Below the pieces are notes generated by a model, which saw only the letters and a list, made by a program, of their open reading frames with translations, was not told where the DNA came from and did no database searches. Position numbers and translations under genes: made by a program. Below are positions 7,569 through 17,323 of a DNA stretch of 64,000 nt, one piece after another (within the stretch, counting starts at the first letter, position 1; each line of letters starts with the position of its first letter). The stretch is from Vibrio owensii CAIM 1854 = LMG 25443 (lineage in GTDB: Bacteria > Pseudomonadota > Gammaproteobacteria > Enterobacterales > Vibrionaceae). Location of the stretch: contig NZ_JPRD01000014.1 in NCBI RefSeq assembly GCF_000817815.1, forward strand, positions 62,001 through 126,000, in the 5' to 3' direction.

Positions 7569-8948
7569 CTAAACTTCCAGACCGTCGAGAGGACAAATAA
7601 TTTCATCTTTAACTTGCTCAAGATCTGCGTTTTTTAGAAAGAAGTAAAACGTAGAATCTACAACTTTCAATTGACGAGAGTTCGAGTCGTAAGCTATTAC
7701 TGGTGGGCTTATGCCCTTATTCGCTTGAAGCTCCGGAAGACCTTTGAGTACCGAAGTTAACTGAGAACCCTTTAAACTTTCTTTTCGGTGATGGACTTGC
7801 TTGATTCCATGTAGAAGAGCTTCTTTGCTAACCCCACCATTAAAACCATGATATCCAAGCTCAAGCATATGCATGACAATATAGTAAGGTAAAAAATAAG
7901 GTAGCGGCTTATCTTTGGAGATTGAAACGCCATTACCACAGGCTATTGCTTCTAAGTTGCGTAAATGCCTTCCAGAATATTCAATCGTTTTAGATTCGAT
8001 TGCGCGCTCCAAAGCATCAATATCATCTAAATAAATTGAAGTTTGTTGTTTATTGTTTATTCCACTTTCAATACAAGTGTTTTTCAAAAGCTCTTGGAAC
8101 ACACCTACACTCGAAAAAGCATTCGAGATACAATTTTCGAGTAATACGGTCGAAAATTTAATATTTAATAAAGGCTCGCCTTTTCTTGCGATAGTACGGA
8201 AATCATCGTCTGACCAAGGTTCTACGGGAATTTCGTAAACTCGGTCTTGAAGCTCACCATTAAACTGAGCAAGGCGGTTAGCTTCCTTCCAAACACCAAG
8301 AATGATAAATCGAATCTTTAAATCTTGAAACGTACGTAAATCATAAGCAAACGTTCTTTGTAAGCTCTCAGGTAGATAATGAAAATTTTCTAGAATAATA
8401 ACTTTTTTATGCCCAACTCGTTGAATTAGGTCAGCAACATCATCTGGCAATTCTAGATTAAACTCTATCTCATCATACTGCTCTTCAGCTTTGACACTTT
8501 TATTGCCCTCAACACCGACTTCAACTTTGCCTTTGACCACCATAGCGACAGCACTCTGAATCGAGGCTTTTGAATGCACTTTGGATGTATTACCTGTACC
8601 TTCCGTATATGATGTTTTAAGAACGACCCCAGATTTTCTTAATATCGACTGATATACATCTTTCAACGTCGTTTTGGGAGATAGACTAATAAGGATATTG
8701 TCCTCATAAGGAATATACTTTTTCACAAGAGCTGTTTTGCCTTGCTTAGACGCTCCATAAACAATAATTTGCTTATCAGTTCTCAATGCGTCAATGAACT
8801 TATCATCTACTTGAGGTCTCTCAACATAGCTAGCGACTTGCTTGCCGCTAACTCCGAATACATCTTCAACGTTCACTATTTTTCTAGCCCTTCCATCAAT
8901 AAGAGCAAACAAAATATCATACCAAAAAAGATTCACTCTGTTGCACAC
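7569..8948 (-). CDS. P-loop NTPase, possible STAND/AAA-type defence ATPase
   Basis: A 459-aa protein with a Walker A motif GASKQGKT (65-72), a Walker B strand KKVIILENFHYL (181-192), and a later arginine-containing segment FIILGVWKEANRLAQF that resembles sensor-1 of AAA+/STAND ATPases. The region after the ATPase core (about 235-459) is helical and may sense or bind a partner. There is no recognisable effector domain within the protein. The frame opens with GTG at 8948; a second GTG four codons later is equally possible. It is the longest unrecognised gene of the left part of the island and is followed by a membrane protein, a layout seen in several anti-phage systems. Function is inferred from fold and context only. 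Confidence 0.7.
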   Translation of the reverse strand: MCNRVNLFWYDILFALIDGRARKIVNVEDVFGVSGKQVASYVERPQVDDKFIDALRTDKQIIVYGASKQGKTALVKKYIPYEDNILISLSPKTTLKDVYQSILRKSGVVLKTSYTEGTGNTSKVHSKASIQSAVAMVVKGKVEVGVEGNKSVKAEEQYDEIEFNLELPDDVADLIQRVGHKKVIILENFHYLPESLQRTFAYDLRTFQDLKIRFIILGVWKEANRLAQFNGELQDRVYEIPVEPWSDDDFRTIARKGEPLLNIKFSTVLLENCISNAFSSVGVFQELLKNTCIESGINNKQQTSIYLDDIDALERAIESKTIEYSGRHLRNLEAIACGNGVSISKDKPLPYFLPYYIVMHMLELGYHGFNGGVSKEALLHGIKQVHHRKESLKGSQLTSVLKGLPELQANKGISPPVIAYDSNSRQLKVVDSTFYFFLKNADLEQVKDEIICPLDGLEV

Positions 8949-9700
8949 TCAACTCTGTGAGTATACTCACGATCAATGCTAAAACATAAAAAACAACAAA
9001 CAGATATGCAACAAAGCGATATAGTTTTATAAGTACAATTGCGAACTTTATTGTTTATCTATAACACCGCTACGACATACTACTTGATGTACTTTTAGGA
9101 ATATGAAGGTCAAAGATAGATATAGGAGGACGTTTTTTTAAGGGCTTACAGTTTTTGGGGCATATTATGCACTATATGTTAAATAGAGGTGTTTAGTCGT
9201 TTTTAAGCGCATGTTCACTACATCTCAACCACAACCAGCTCAAAAGTAGACATTAAAATGAACCAAAACGAGTGATTTCCCTAAGTTTTTATCTTTCGAT
9301 TCGAAACTTAACTTTAATCCATAAGTTTCAAGTTCCGTATCGGCTTTAAATCAATTCGATCCGACAAAAACCACAATTTAGCGTGGTCTCTCAACACGAA
9401 AAAAGAGGCGAGATGAACAGATGCAATATTGAGAAGCATAAACTGATTCGAGGTGAAGCTGGGAGTCGGCAAACTCCCAGCTCAGAAAAAGAGAAGTGTG
9501 GCTCTCTTTTAGATTACGACAAGGTTATTGTAGCTAATGAAATCTAAACCACTACCTATTATTTATCAACACCTTAATAAAGATGCCAAACAAGCCTCTG
9601 ACTATTTCAGGAGAGCAAGGACATGCTTTGGGAGCTCTTGAAAAATGGTCACTAGATCAATTACGTGTGATATGAGTACACATTAATCCCATTATTAGAA
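8949..9700. other. 752-bp gene-poor region with two hairpins
   Basis: No substantial ORF on either strand. Visible: hairpin GCTGGGAGT/ACTCCCAGC at 9458-9481 (loop CGGCAA), then a second, AAAAGAGA/TCTCTTTT, at 9487-9510. A 44-codon ORF 9413-9547 (MNRCNIEKHK...) with GAGGCG before its ATG covers both. A 30-codon ORF sits near 9580. The paired hairpins suggest a small RNA or a degraded gene more than a real protein. The right part must also hold promoters for the NTPase gene. Confidence 0.5.
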
Positions 9701-10069
9701 TCACAACTGCTTTCGAAGTTGACTCAATGAGTCACATTTTAGCTCTATCACATCAACACTAACCTCTTGCCCTTCGTCACAAGCTTTTTCTGCATTTTGT
9801 AAAATCTGACTTAAAATTGAACGATTGTAAGCAGTCAAGACGTTTTGCATTGCTATATTTACTTGATAAGAAGAGCCACTCAATTGAGGGATCGTTAAGA
9901 TTCCGTTGTCCAACTCCAGTTCATTTCCGTCGATAAACCCAGATGAAAGACGCCAAAGATCAGGTGATTCAAAACCGCCCGCCCAACTCCCGAAAATTCG
10001 ATAAACATTTGACTTATTCGCTAGAGAAAGTTTGATACAAACCCAGCCATCAGGCCTATGAATTGCCAT
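9701..10069 (-). CDS. Hypothetical protein
   Basis: A 122-aa protein from the internal ATG at 10069, which has AAAGGA 8 nt upstream; the longer frame to 10156 has no RBS. It begins MAIHRPDGWVCIKLSL, is beta-rich up to about residue 70 (two or three short WxxxS/F segments such as FGSWAGGF), then helical. I recognise no domain. It follows the 301-aa gene on the same strand with 90 bp between, so they probably form one unit. The compact beta-rich N-terminus could be a binding domain. Role unknown. Confidence 0.65.
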   Translation of the reverse strand: MAIHRPDGWVCIKLSLANKSNVYRIFGSWAGGFESPDLWRLSSGFIDGNELELDNGILTIPQLSGSSYQVNIAMQNVLTAYNRSILSQILQNAEKACDEGQEVSVDVIELKCDSLSQLRKQL

Positions 10070-10159
10070 GATTAATTCCTTTATTTTTTCATTACAGAGC
10101 GTTAAATAAACCAAAGAGCATCGCCGAGATGCCACTAACACGTGATTATTTTCCAATCA

Positions 10160-11065
10160 CTACACACACAATGACTCCATAAAGAAATGCTTCGTGTACT
10201 CAATGATGGTTTCTAAATTCTCCCTATCCCAACGAAACTCACTCAAGTGGTACATTAACTCGCTATGTATCGATTCCGACAGCGCGATTACAAACATACG
10301 CCCAGCCCCCTCATCCCATGAAACATGACGTTGATGTCTAAATCCTAGTTCTAGCGCACCAGTAACAAAACCTTCAACTTCTACTCTTTCATCAAACTGA
10401 TGAATAACATTATTAATAGAAAACTGATCTCCTAAGTCCGACATAGCATTCAACACTAACAATTCCGCTAAAAACTCAGAGAAGTGAAGCAATCTGATTT
10501 GATCTAAGGTAATTCGGTTTTGAAATCTTGTCGTGACCCGGCTGTTCTCATCCAGAATTCCCTGAACTTTCTCTGCATCTTGGCTCAGGAACGCATGAAT
10601 AAAAAAATTAGCATCTTCAAGTTGAACATCACGAAAGCTATGGCGAGCTATCGGCTTATACCCATGCTTAAATGTCGAGAATAAACCTATATCGTTAAAG
10701 TTAGTGAGTAGTGTTTGCTTATCACAATTTTCTACGTGCTTAGTAGCTGAAGCGATGAATGGAAAGAATACACTGGCTCCAGTTTTACCGACTGATTCGA
10801 CAAGTGCTTGAGCCAATCTATATTGCGTCGTTTGCGCTCCTTTTCGATTCAATGCATCAACAACTTCAGTCAACACAGGAACCTCCAAAAAAGTCAACTT
10901 TTCTCTTCCAAGGTTGAAGATCATATCGCTATAGTTTCTCGCACTAACTAGCTGCGAAAATATATTAAGACAATCTGAAAAAGATGGTTTGATTTCTACG
11001 ACGTTTGACAATTCAGCGTGAAACTTTCTAGCTGAAATTTGGGATAGTGCTGTCATATCTCTCAT
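10160..11065 (-). CDS. Hypothetical protein
   Basis: A 301-aa soluble, mainly helical protein without signal or TM. The start has GGAG six nt upstream (ATG at 11065). The middle contains aromatic, charged helices (SFRDVQLEDANFFIHAFLSQDAEKVQ) and the C-terminus includes GFRHQRHVSWDEGAGRMFVIALSESIHSELMYH. I see no nucleotide-binding or nuclease motif that I trust. It is divergent from hsdM with one doubtful small ORF between, and co-directional with the 122-aa gene downstream. It may be a partner in a two-gene defence or regulatory unit; this is context only. Confidence 0.65.
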   Translation of the reverse strand: MRDMTALSQISARKFHAELSNVVEIKPSFSDCLNIFSQLVSARNYSDMIFNLGREKLTFLEVPVLTEVVDALNRKGAQTTQYRLAQALVESVGKTGASVFFPFIASATKHVENCDKQTLLTNFNDIGLFSTFKHGYKPIARHSFRDVQLEDANFFIHAFLSQDAEKVQGILDENSRVTTRFQNRITLDQIRLLHFSEFLAELLVLNAMSDLGDQFSINNVIHQFDERVEVEGFVTGALELGFRHQRHVSWDEGAGRMFVIALSESIHSELMYHLSEFRWDRENLETIIEYTKHFFMESLCV

Positions 11066-11140
11066 GTATAACTCCAGAAACCTTTACCCAATTCACGACT
11101 ATTAAGGGCTGCAAGTAAAGGTTTGATACATCAATTGATA

Positions 11141-11338
11141 TTAGCAATTTAAGAGTTGATTAGTTTGTAAAAGTGACGTACTGGCTAGTCGTAATGCCAA
11201 GGCTGCTAGCCTTCGATTCACAAATGTAAACTTCCTATCGTCTGTGTACCTTGAATCGCATAAGCTGTCAATAACCCACGCTTTCAAGTTCACTACGTCA
11301 TTCAAAAAAATGGTCTGTAAATCGTGACGTATTGACAA
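11141..11338 (-). CDS. Doubtful 65-aa ORF
   Basis: A short ORF (MSIRHDLQTIFLND...) opening with TTG and lacking a good ribosome-binding site. An internal GTG (near 11293) would give about 50 aa. The sequence LKAWVIDSLCDSRYTDDRKFTFVNRRLAALALRLA looks protein-like but has no known domain. It could be a truncated gene. It sits 75 bp upstream of the 301-aa gene and next to the hsdM promoter. Confidence 0.35.
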   Translation of the reverse strand: MSIRHDLQTIFLNDVVNLKAWVIDSLCDSRYTDDRKFTFVNRRLAALALRLASTSLLQTNQLLNC

Positions 11339-11417
11339 CTATCCAGACGATTAGTCTCTATTTTTTTTATGTCTTTTGCTAGAATCGCCACACTTTTTAT
11401 CAAGGCTTAGCAAAACA

Positions 11418-12986
11418 ATGGTTGAACAACACCAACGCGCATTAAAAACCCAGCTCTGGAACATTGCCAACACCCTTCGCGGCAATATGTCGGCAGACGA
11501 TTTTCGTGACTACATTCTGGGGCTTATCTTCTACAAATATCTTTCAGACAAGCTCAATCGCTACTGTGATGAACTGCTTATCGAAGACGGTATTCAGTTT
11601 GTTGATGTGGATGACGAGTTGATTGGCGAACTGCGTGAAGAGTGTGTTGAAAACCTTGGTTATTTCATTGCGCCAACTCAGTTGTTCGCAACTCTGGCTA
11701 AGCGCGGTGAAAAGAAAGAATTTATCATTCACGATCTAGAGCGCGTACTGGTTGATATTGAACACTCGGCGACCTCTGCGGAATCTGCTGATGATTTCAA
11801 TGGCTTGTTCGAAGAGCTTGATCTGAACTCAAGCAAGTTGGGTAAAAACCCAGACGCTCGCAACGCCAAAATTGCCCAAGTGTTGACCCACCTTGGCAAC
11901 ATCGATTTTCACTTAGAAAATACTGAGATCGACATTCTAGGTGACGCCTATGAGTACCTTATCGGTCAGTTTGCCTCTGGTGCAGGTAAGAAAGCAGGGG
12001 AATTTTATACGCCGCAACAGGTCAGTAAGATCCTTGCTAAGCTTGTTAGCCTTGATGACAACGGTAATACAAGAGCGGTTAAATCAGTATATGACCCGAC
12101 CTGTGGCTCAGGCTCACTGCTATTACGTGTTGCTCGTGAAGTGGGTAGCCATAACCTAGAGTTTTGTGGTCAGGAACAAAACCCAAGCACCTACAACCTT
12201 GCTCGTATGAACATGCTGATGCATGGTGTGCGCTACGACAAGTTTGATATCAAAAACGATGACACGCTAGAGCACCCAATGCATCTAGAGCAACGTTTTG
12301 ATGCGGTAGTAGCGAACCCTCCGTTTTCTGCAAACTGGAGTGCCAACGAGCTTCACCTCAATGATGACCGCTTTGCGGATTACGGCAAGCTAGCACCAAA
12401 AACCAAAGCGGATTTTGCGTTTGTGCTACACATGATCCACCAACTCAATGAGACAGGCACGCTCGCCGTAGTGGTGCCTCATGGTATCCTGTTCCGTGGC
12501 GCAGCAGAAGGTCATATTCGTAAGCACCTTATTGAGAAGAAAAACTACCTTGATGCCGTGATCGGCTTACCTGCGGGGATTTTCTTTGGCACAAGCATTC
12601 CAACCTGTATTTTGGTGTTTAAGAAGAACCGTAAACATTCGGATAATGTGCTGTTTATTGATGCCTCGAACCATTTCGAAAAAGGCAAAGCGCAAAACCA
12701 TTTGCGTGACACCGATGTCACTGCAATTGTTGATGCTTACAACAAACGTGAATCGGTTGATAAGTTTGCGCATGTAGCACCGCTGTCTGAGATCGCAGAA
12801 AACGACTATAACCTCAACATTCCTCGTTATGTGGATACCTTTGAAGAAGAAGAATTGGTGAACTTGGATACCATCGCCACCGAGATCAGCGAAATTGAAA
12901 CCAAGATGAGTTCGGTTGATGCTGATATTGCTGATTTTTGTGCTCAGCTCAATATCAAAGTGCCCTTTCTTTCAGTTAAAGCGTAA
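11418..12986 (+). CDS. hsdM: Type I restriction-modification system M subunit
   Basis: N6-adenine DNA methyltransferase subunit (522 aa) of a type I restriction system, which with HsdS modifies and with HsdR restricts DNA. Seen: N-terminal helical HsdM_N domain (LWNIANTLRGNMSADDFRDYILGLIFYKYLSDK), the signature GKKAGEFYTPQQV, SAM motif I DPTCGSGS (226-233), and catalytic NPPF (300-303). The ATG at 11418 matches where the family begins; a longer frame from 11376 adds 14 unconserved residues. hsdS follows 12 bp downstream, so M, S and R form one operon, most like the type IC group in its N-terminus. Cytoplasmic M2S complex. Confidence 0.95.
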   Translation: MVEQHQRALKTQLWNIANTLRGNMSADDFRDYILGLIFYKYLSDKLNRYCDELLIEDGIQFVDVDDELIGELREECVENLGYFIAPTQLFATLAKRGEKKEFIIHDLERVLVDIEHSATSAESADDFNGLFEELDLNSSKLGKNPDARNAKIAQVLTHLGNIDFHLENTEIDILGDAYEYLIGQFASGAGKKAGEFYTPQQVSKILAKLVSLDDNGNTRAVKSVYDPTCGSGSLLLRVAREVGSHNLEFCGQEQNPSTYNLARMNMLMHGVRYDKFDIKNDDTLEHPMHLEQRFDAVVANPPFSANWSANELHLNDDRFADYGKLAPKTKADFAFVLHMIHQLNETGTLAVVVPHGILFRGAAEGHIRKHLIEKKNYLDAVIGLPAGIFFGTSIPTCILVFKKNRKHSDNVLFIDASNHFEKGKAQNHLRDTDVTAIVDAYNKRESVDKFAHVAPLSEIAENDYNLNIPRYVDTFEEEELVNLDTIATEISEIETKMSSVDADIADFCAQLNIKVPFLSVKA

Positions 12987-12998
12987 GGTAGGCATGTT

Positions 12999-14252
12999 AT
13001 GACTGAACAAGTGAATGTACCGAAGCTGAGGTTTGGTGAGTTTAACGAAGCTCTAGTAAGAAAAACTCTTAAAGAGGTGACAGAGAAAATTCAAGACGGA
13101 ACTCATTTCTCTCCGCCATTGGATGAGGCTGGTACTCGCTTATATCTTACGTCAAAGAATATTAGAAATGGCTTTATGCTATTGGAAGATATCGCGTATA
13201 TATCAGAATTGGAGCATAAAAAAATCTATAAGCGTTGTGACGTTAAAAAAGGTGACGTCTTACTGACGAAAGATGGTGCAAGTACAGGTAATTGTTGTAT
13301 TAACACATTGGATAGTGAATTTAGTTTGCTGTCCAGCGTTGCACTTATTCGAGCGGATGAAAATAATCATAATAACTTTATATATCAGTCAATAGCTTCT
13401 CAAACAGGACAAAAGCTAATTCGAGGTGCTATCTCCGGTCAAGCAATAACAAGAATTACACTAACAAAACTACGTAACTTTATGTTTTGTTTCCCACCCC
13501 TCCCAGAACAACAAAAAATCGCTTCGTTCTTATCAAAGGTCGATGAGAAGATCACACTCCTTACCGAGAAGAAAACCAAGCTCACCGAGTACAAAAAAGG
13601 TGTGATGCAGCAATTGTTTGATGGCAAGTGGCAAGAGCAAGATGGCCAACTTGTGTTTGTGCCACCAACACTGCGCTTTAAAGCCGATGATGGTAGCAAG
13701 TTTCCTGATTGGAAGAAAAGTACATTGGGAGACATCGGTAAAGTTAAAATGTGTAAACGCATTATGGCAAACCAAACATCAGAGAGTGGGGATATTCCAT
13801 TTTTTAAAATAGGCACGTTTGGCAAAGAGCCCGATGCATTCATATCGCATGAGCTGTATAACGAATATCGTCATAAATTCTCATATCCGAACGTTGGCGA
13901 TATTTTGATGTCGGCATCTGGCACTCTCGGTAGAACGGTTGTTTATGATGGTAGCCCAGCATACTTTCAGGACTCTAATATTGTCTGGATAGAGAATGAT
14001 GGTAGCTATACTACTAACGAATTCCTTTTTTACGTATATCAGATAGTTAAATATCAGTCTGAAGGCGGAACAATCCAAAGGCTTTATAACAACATTATTC
14101 TGAGTGCGGCGTTTGATAACCCATCACTTAAAGAACAAAAAAAGATAGTTGAGTTTTTGTCAGCAATCGACAGGAAAATCGAGCTAGCGAACTCAGAACT
14201 AGAAAAAGCCAAAGAGTGGAAGAAAGGCTTGTTACAGCAGATGTTTGTGTAA
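12999..14252 (+). CDS. hsdS: Type I restriction-modification specificity subunit S
   Basis: A 417-aa HsdS with two target-recognition domains, each followed by a conserved coiled-coil spacer. TRD1 covers about 5-170, then spacer 1 LPEQQKIASFLSKVDEKITLL...GVMQQLFDGKW. TRD2 covers about 230-370, then spacer 2 LKEQKKIVEFLSAIDRKIELA...GLLQQMFV. The two spacers are near-copies, as expected for a protein that binds a bipartite recognition site. The TRDs have visibly lower G+C than the spacers and the neighbouring hsd genes, as usual for parts exchanged by recombination. Full length, no sign of inactivation. The recognition sequence cannot be read from this. Confidence 0.95.
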   Translation: MTEQVNVPKLRFGEFNEALVRKTLKEVTEKIQDGTHFSPPLDEAGTRLYLTSKNIRNGFMLLEDIAYISELEHKKIYKRCDVKKGDVLLTKDGASTGNCCINTLDSEFSLLSSVALIRADENNHNNFIYQSIASQTGQKLIRGAISGQAITRITLTKLRNFMFCFPPLPEQQKIASFLSKVDEKITLLTEKKTKLTEYKKGVMQQLFDGKWQEQDGQLVFVPPTLRFKADDGSKFPDWKKSTLGDIGKVKMCKRIMANQTSESGDIPFFKIGTFGKEPDAFISHELYNEYRHKFSYPNVGDILMSASGTLGRTVVYDGSPAYFQDSNIVWIENDGSYTTNEFLFYVYQIVKYQSEGGTIQRLYNNIILSAAFDNPSLKEQKKIVEFLSAIDRKIELANSELEKAKEWKKGLLQQMFV

Positions 14253-14290
14253 GTCCGACGAAAAAAAGAGAACAGAGAGCCAACGTGACT

Positions 14291-17260
14291 ATGCAGCAAG
14301 AAAAGCAACAAAAAACGCAATCAGAAGCGCAACTTGAGCGTGATCTCATCACGCAACTAAATGGACTTGGTTTTGCATCGGTCACGATTGGCGATGCTGA
14401 CGCCCTTAAACGCAACCTCAAAACACAGTTGGAGCGAGCCAATGGTATCACGCTGACGGAACGCGAGTTTGAGAGTGTGCTGATTAGCCTAGAAAAAGGC
14501 AGCATCTTTGATAAATCTAAGCGACTGACAGGCAAAGTTGATGTTACTCATGAGGACGGCAGCGTCAGTTATCTAACACTGCTCTTTGATGATCCAAGCA
14601 AGAACATCATTCAAGTGACGAGCCAAGTGACGATTCATGGCAAGTACGAGAACCGCTATGACGTCACTCTGTTGTTCAACGGTTTGCCATTGGTGCAAAT
14701 CGAGTTAAAACGCCGTGGCATCGAGATGGCTGAGGCGTTTAATCAGATACGACGCTATGACAAGCACACCTTCGGTGCTGAAGGTGGTTTGTTTAACTAC
14801 GTTCAGCTATTCGTGATTTCTAATGGGGTTAACACCAAATACTTTTCCAACAACCGCGAGTTGTCATTTAAGCAGACATTCCACTGGACGGACGTAGACA
14901 ATAACAAGATTAACCTGCTGCCAGTGTTTGCGGATGCGTTCTTAACGCCATCACACTTGACGACAATGATGAGCCGTTACATCGTGCAGAACGAGTCGGG
15001 TAAGTTTTTGATGGTGCTGCGCCCTTATCAGTTCTATGCGGTAGAGGCGATTGTCAATCAGGTTAAGACCAACGATAAGCACGGTTACATTTGGCACACC
15101 ACGGGCAGTGGCAAGACGCTGACGAGTTTTAAAACGGCTCAGATCCTCTCTACATTGGAAGAGGTCGACAGAGTGGTATTCGTGGTTGACCGCAAAGACC
15201 TCGACTATCAGACCGCCAAAGAGTTTGATGCATTTTTAAGAGGCAGTGTCGACAGCACAGGTGACACCAAAAGCCTGCTTAACCAGTTCCTCGGCTCTCG
15301 ACCAGTGCCGAAGAAAGTGGCGACTACGGCGAATGCTACAACAACAGGTAATAGCGGCAATGGTGGTGAAGCATTGCCACAAGTGGCTGAGTATGCGCCT
15401 ATCTACAGCAATAAAGTTAATCGCATTAACAAACTGACGATCACCACAATTCAGAAGCTGAATAACCTTATTACTAAGCCTCGCTTTAAAGGACAGGTGG
15501 AACACTTACGCCAAGAACGTGTGGTTTTTATCTTTGATGAATGCCATCGCAGCCAGTTTGGTGAAACGCACCAAAACATCGTGGATTTCTTTGAGAAAGC
15601 GCAACTGTTTGGTTTTACCGGAACGCCGATCTTTGCCGAAAATGCCACCGCTAAGAAAGTGGAAGGTAAAGGGACGCAGAAGAGAACGACAAAAGACCTG
15701 TTTGGTGAACGCCTCCACAGCTATGTGATTGTAGATGCGATTAAAGACGACAACGTGCTGCCATTTGCTATTGAGTATTATGGCAAGCTGAAACATAAAA
15801 ATAATGGCATGGATGTTGATGTCAGCAGCATCGATGTCGCCGAGTTTTTTAGCTCTCCCGAGCGTATTAAACACGTGTGTGAGCACATTATTGGCATTCA
15901 CGGTCATAAGACCAAGCGCAAGTTTAACGCCATGCTGTGTGTGGCAAGCGTGCCTGATCTCATCACCTACTACGATACTTTCAAAGCGCTCAAGCAAGAG
16001 GGTAAGCACAAGCTCAACATCGGCACCATCTTCAGCTACGGCGTGAATGAGGAAGAAGAATTCGAAGGCGAGGTTAATGTTAAAGGATTGGCAGAAGCGA
16101 ACGCCAAAGTGCACAGCCGAGACAAGCTAGATGCTTACATTGAAGACTACAACCAACAGTTTGGTACAAGCTATTCGACCCAAGATACCGACAGCTTCTA
16201 TAACTATTACAAGGATCTCTCCAACCGTACTAAAAACGGTGAAGTGGATATCTTGCTAGTGGTGAATATGTTCCTAACAGGGTTCGATGCCCCTGGCTTG
16301 AACACTATCTACGTTGATAAGAATCTTAAGTACCACGGTTTGGTACAAGCATTCTCCCGTACTAACCGCTTGAATGGCACAGTGAAGTCGCATGGTAATG
16401 TGATGTGTTACCGCAACCTCAAACCGCAAGCGGATGAGGCATTTACGCTGTTCTCAAACAAGCAGCCAATCGAGTTTATTGAAGTACCAGATCTTAAAGG
16501 GCTAACGGAAGACTTTGCTAAAGCACTTGAAGCGTTGAAGGCGATTGCGCCTGATGTGCAAAGTGTCGATAACTTGCCTGACGAAGACATGCAAGCAGGG
16601 TTCATTAAGCAGTTCCGTATCTTAATGCGTTTAAAGAACCAGTTAGAGACTTTTAGCGACTTCGACATTGAAGCGCTGGGTATTTCTGAACAAGAATTCG
16701 TTGATTACGCCTCTAAATACAGTGATTTAGCCCGTGAACTCAAGAAAGCCCCTACGGAGAAAGAATCTATTCTCGCGGACATCGACTTTGAGCTTGAACT
16801 GCTCCAACGAGATGAAGTCAATGTGGGTTACATTCGTCATTTGCTGATGACGATGCTTGATGAGTCTTGTGACGAAGCAAAAGACAAAAAACGCCAAGTT
16901 ATTGCCAACCTAATCGCCACCGAACCAACTCTTCATAGTAAACGTAAGTTGGTTCAAGACTTCATTGAAAAGAACATGCAGGGTTTAGAGCAAGGCTCTG
17001 ACTTTGATGAGTTTGTTACTCAACAAAAACGCCAAGCACTCACTCAACTGACGCATGAAGAGAAACTGAATGTTGATAAAGTGCAAGACATCATCGTTAA
17101 TCTTCAACATGGGGCTTTAAAGGTTGATGAATTGAAGTCGGATGATATCGCGAAACTGACGACCGAAAAAATGACTTTTAGAAGTCGTAGAACCATTCTT
17201 CCGCGAATTGCTGACAAGCTGAAACGTTTCGCCGAAACCTTCATTGATGGTTTTCATTAA
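14291..17260 (+). CDS. hsdR: Type I restriction-modification system R subunit
   Basis: A 989-aa restriction and translocation subunit. N-terminal HsdR_N nuclease with the PD-ExK core LVQIELKRRG; superfamily 2 motor with Walker A TGSGKT (271-276) and DECH box (416-419), then GFTGTP and the helicase C-terminal motif VNMFLTGFDAPGLNTIYVDK and QAFSRTNR; a C-terminal helical region docks on the M2S core. A linker at about 345-370 rich in Ala/Thr/Gly/Asn (TTANATTTGNSGNGGEA) is unusual. The ATG at 14291 (GTG at 14285 alternative) follows hsdS by 38 bp; the long frame starts inside hsdS but without homology. Intact motor and nuclease motifs imply an active enzyme. Confidence 0.95.
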   Translation: MQQEKQQKTQSEAQLERDLITQLNGLGFASVTIGDADALKRNLKTQLERANGITLTEREFESVLISLEKGSIFDKSKRLTGKVDVTHEDGSVSYLTLLFDDPSKNIIQVTSQVTIHGKYENRYDVTLLFNGLPLVQIELKRRGIEMAEAFNQIRRYDKHTFGAEGGLFNYVQLFVISNGVNTKYFSNNRELSFKQTFHWTDVDNNKINLLPVFADAFLTPSHLTTMMSRYIVQNESGKFLMVLRPYQFYAVEAIVNQVKTNDKHGYIWHTTGSGKTLTSFKTAQILSTLEEVDRVVFVVDRKDLDYQTAKEFDAFLRGSVDSTGDTKSLLNQFLGSRPVPKKVATTANATTTGNSGNGGEALPQVAEYAPIYSNKVNRINKLTITTIQKLNNLITKPRFKGQVEHLRQERVVFIFDECHRSQFGETHQNIVDFFEKAQLFGFTGTPIFAENATAKKVEGKGTQKRTTKDLFGERLHSYVIVDAIKDDNVLPFAIEYYGKLKHKNNGMDVDVSSIDVAEFFSSPERIKHVCEHIIGIHGHKTKRKFNAMLCVASVPDLITYYDTFKALKQEGKHKLNIGTIFSYGVNEEEEFEGEVNVKGLAEANAKVHSRDKLDAYIEDYNQQFGTSYSTQDTDSFYNYYKDLSNRTKNGEVDILLVVNMFLTGFDAPGLNTIYVDKNLKYHGLVQAFSRTNRLNGTVKSHGNVMCYRNLKPQADEAFTLFSNKQPIEFIEVPDLKGLTEDFAKALEALKAIAPDVQSVDNLPDEDMQAGFIKQFRILMRLKNQLETFSDFDIEALGISEQEFVDYASKYSDLARELKKAPTEKESILADIDFELELLQRDEVNVGYIRHLLMTMLDESCDEAKDKKRQVIANLIATEPTLHSKRKLVQDFIEKNMQGLEQGSDFDEFVTQQKRQALTQLTHEEKLNVDKVQDIIVNLQHGALKVDELKSDDIAKLTTEKMTFRSRRTILPRIADKLKRFAETFIDGFH

Positions 17261-17323
17261 ACCAGTTGGAGGCAATTTATTCCCGCTGTATCCAAAACCT
17301 GATGGCAAAAGCACGAGAGACTA

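Noticed and set aside
9413-9547. 44-aa ORF as a gene
   Set aside because: Hairpins within it and no similarity I recognise; kept only as a possibility in the region note.
13439-13843. Minus-strand ORFs in hsdS
   Set aside because: Shadows of a clear HsdS frame.
14216-14290. N-terminal extension of HsdR
   Set aside because: In-frame start lies in hsdS and the extension has no homology; ATG at 14291 fits.
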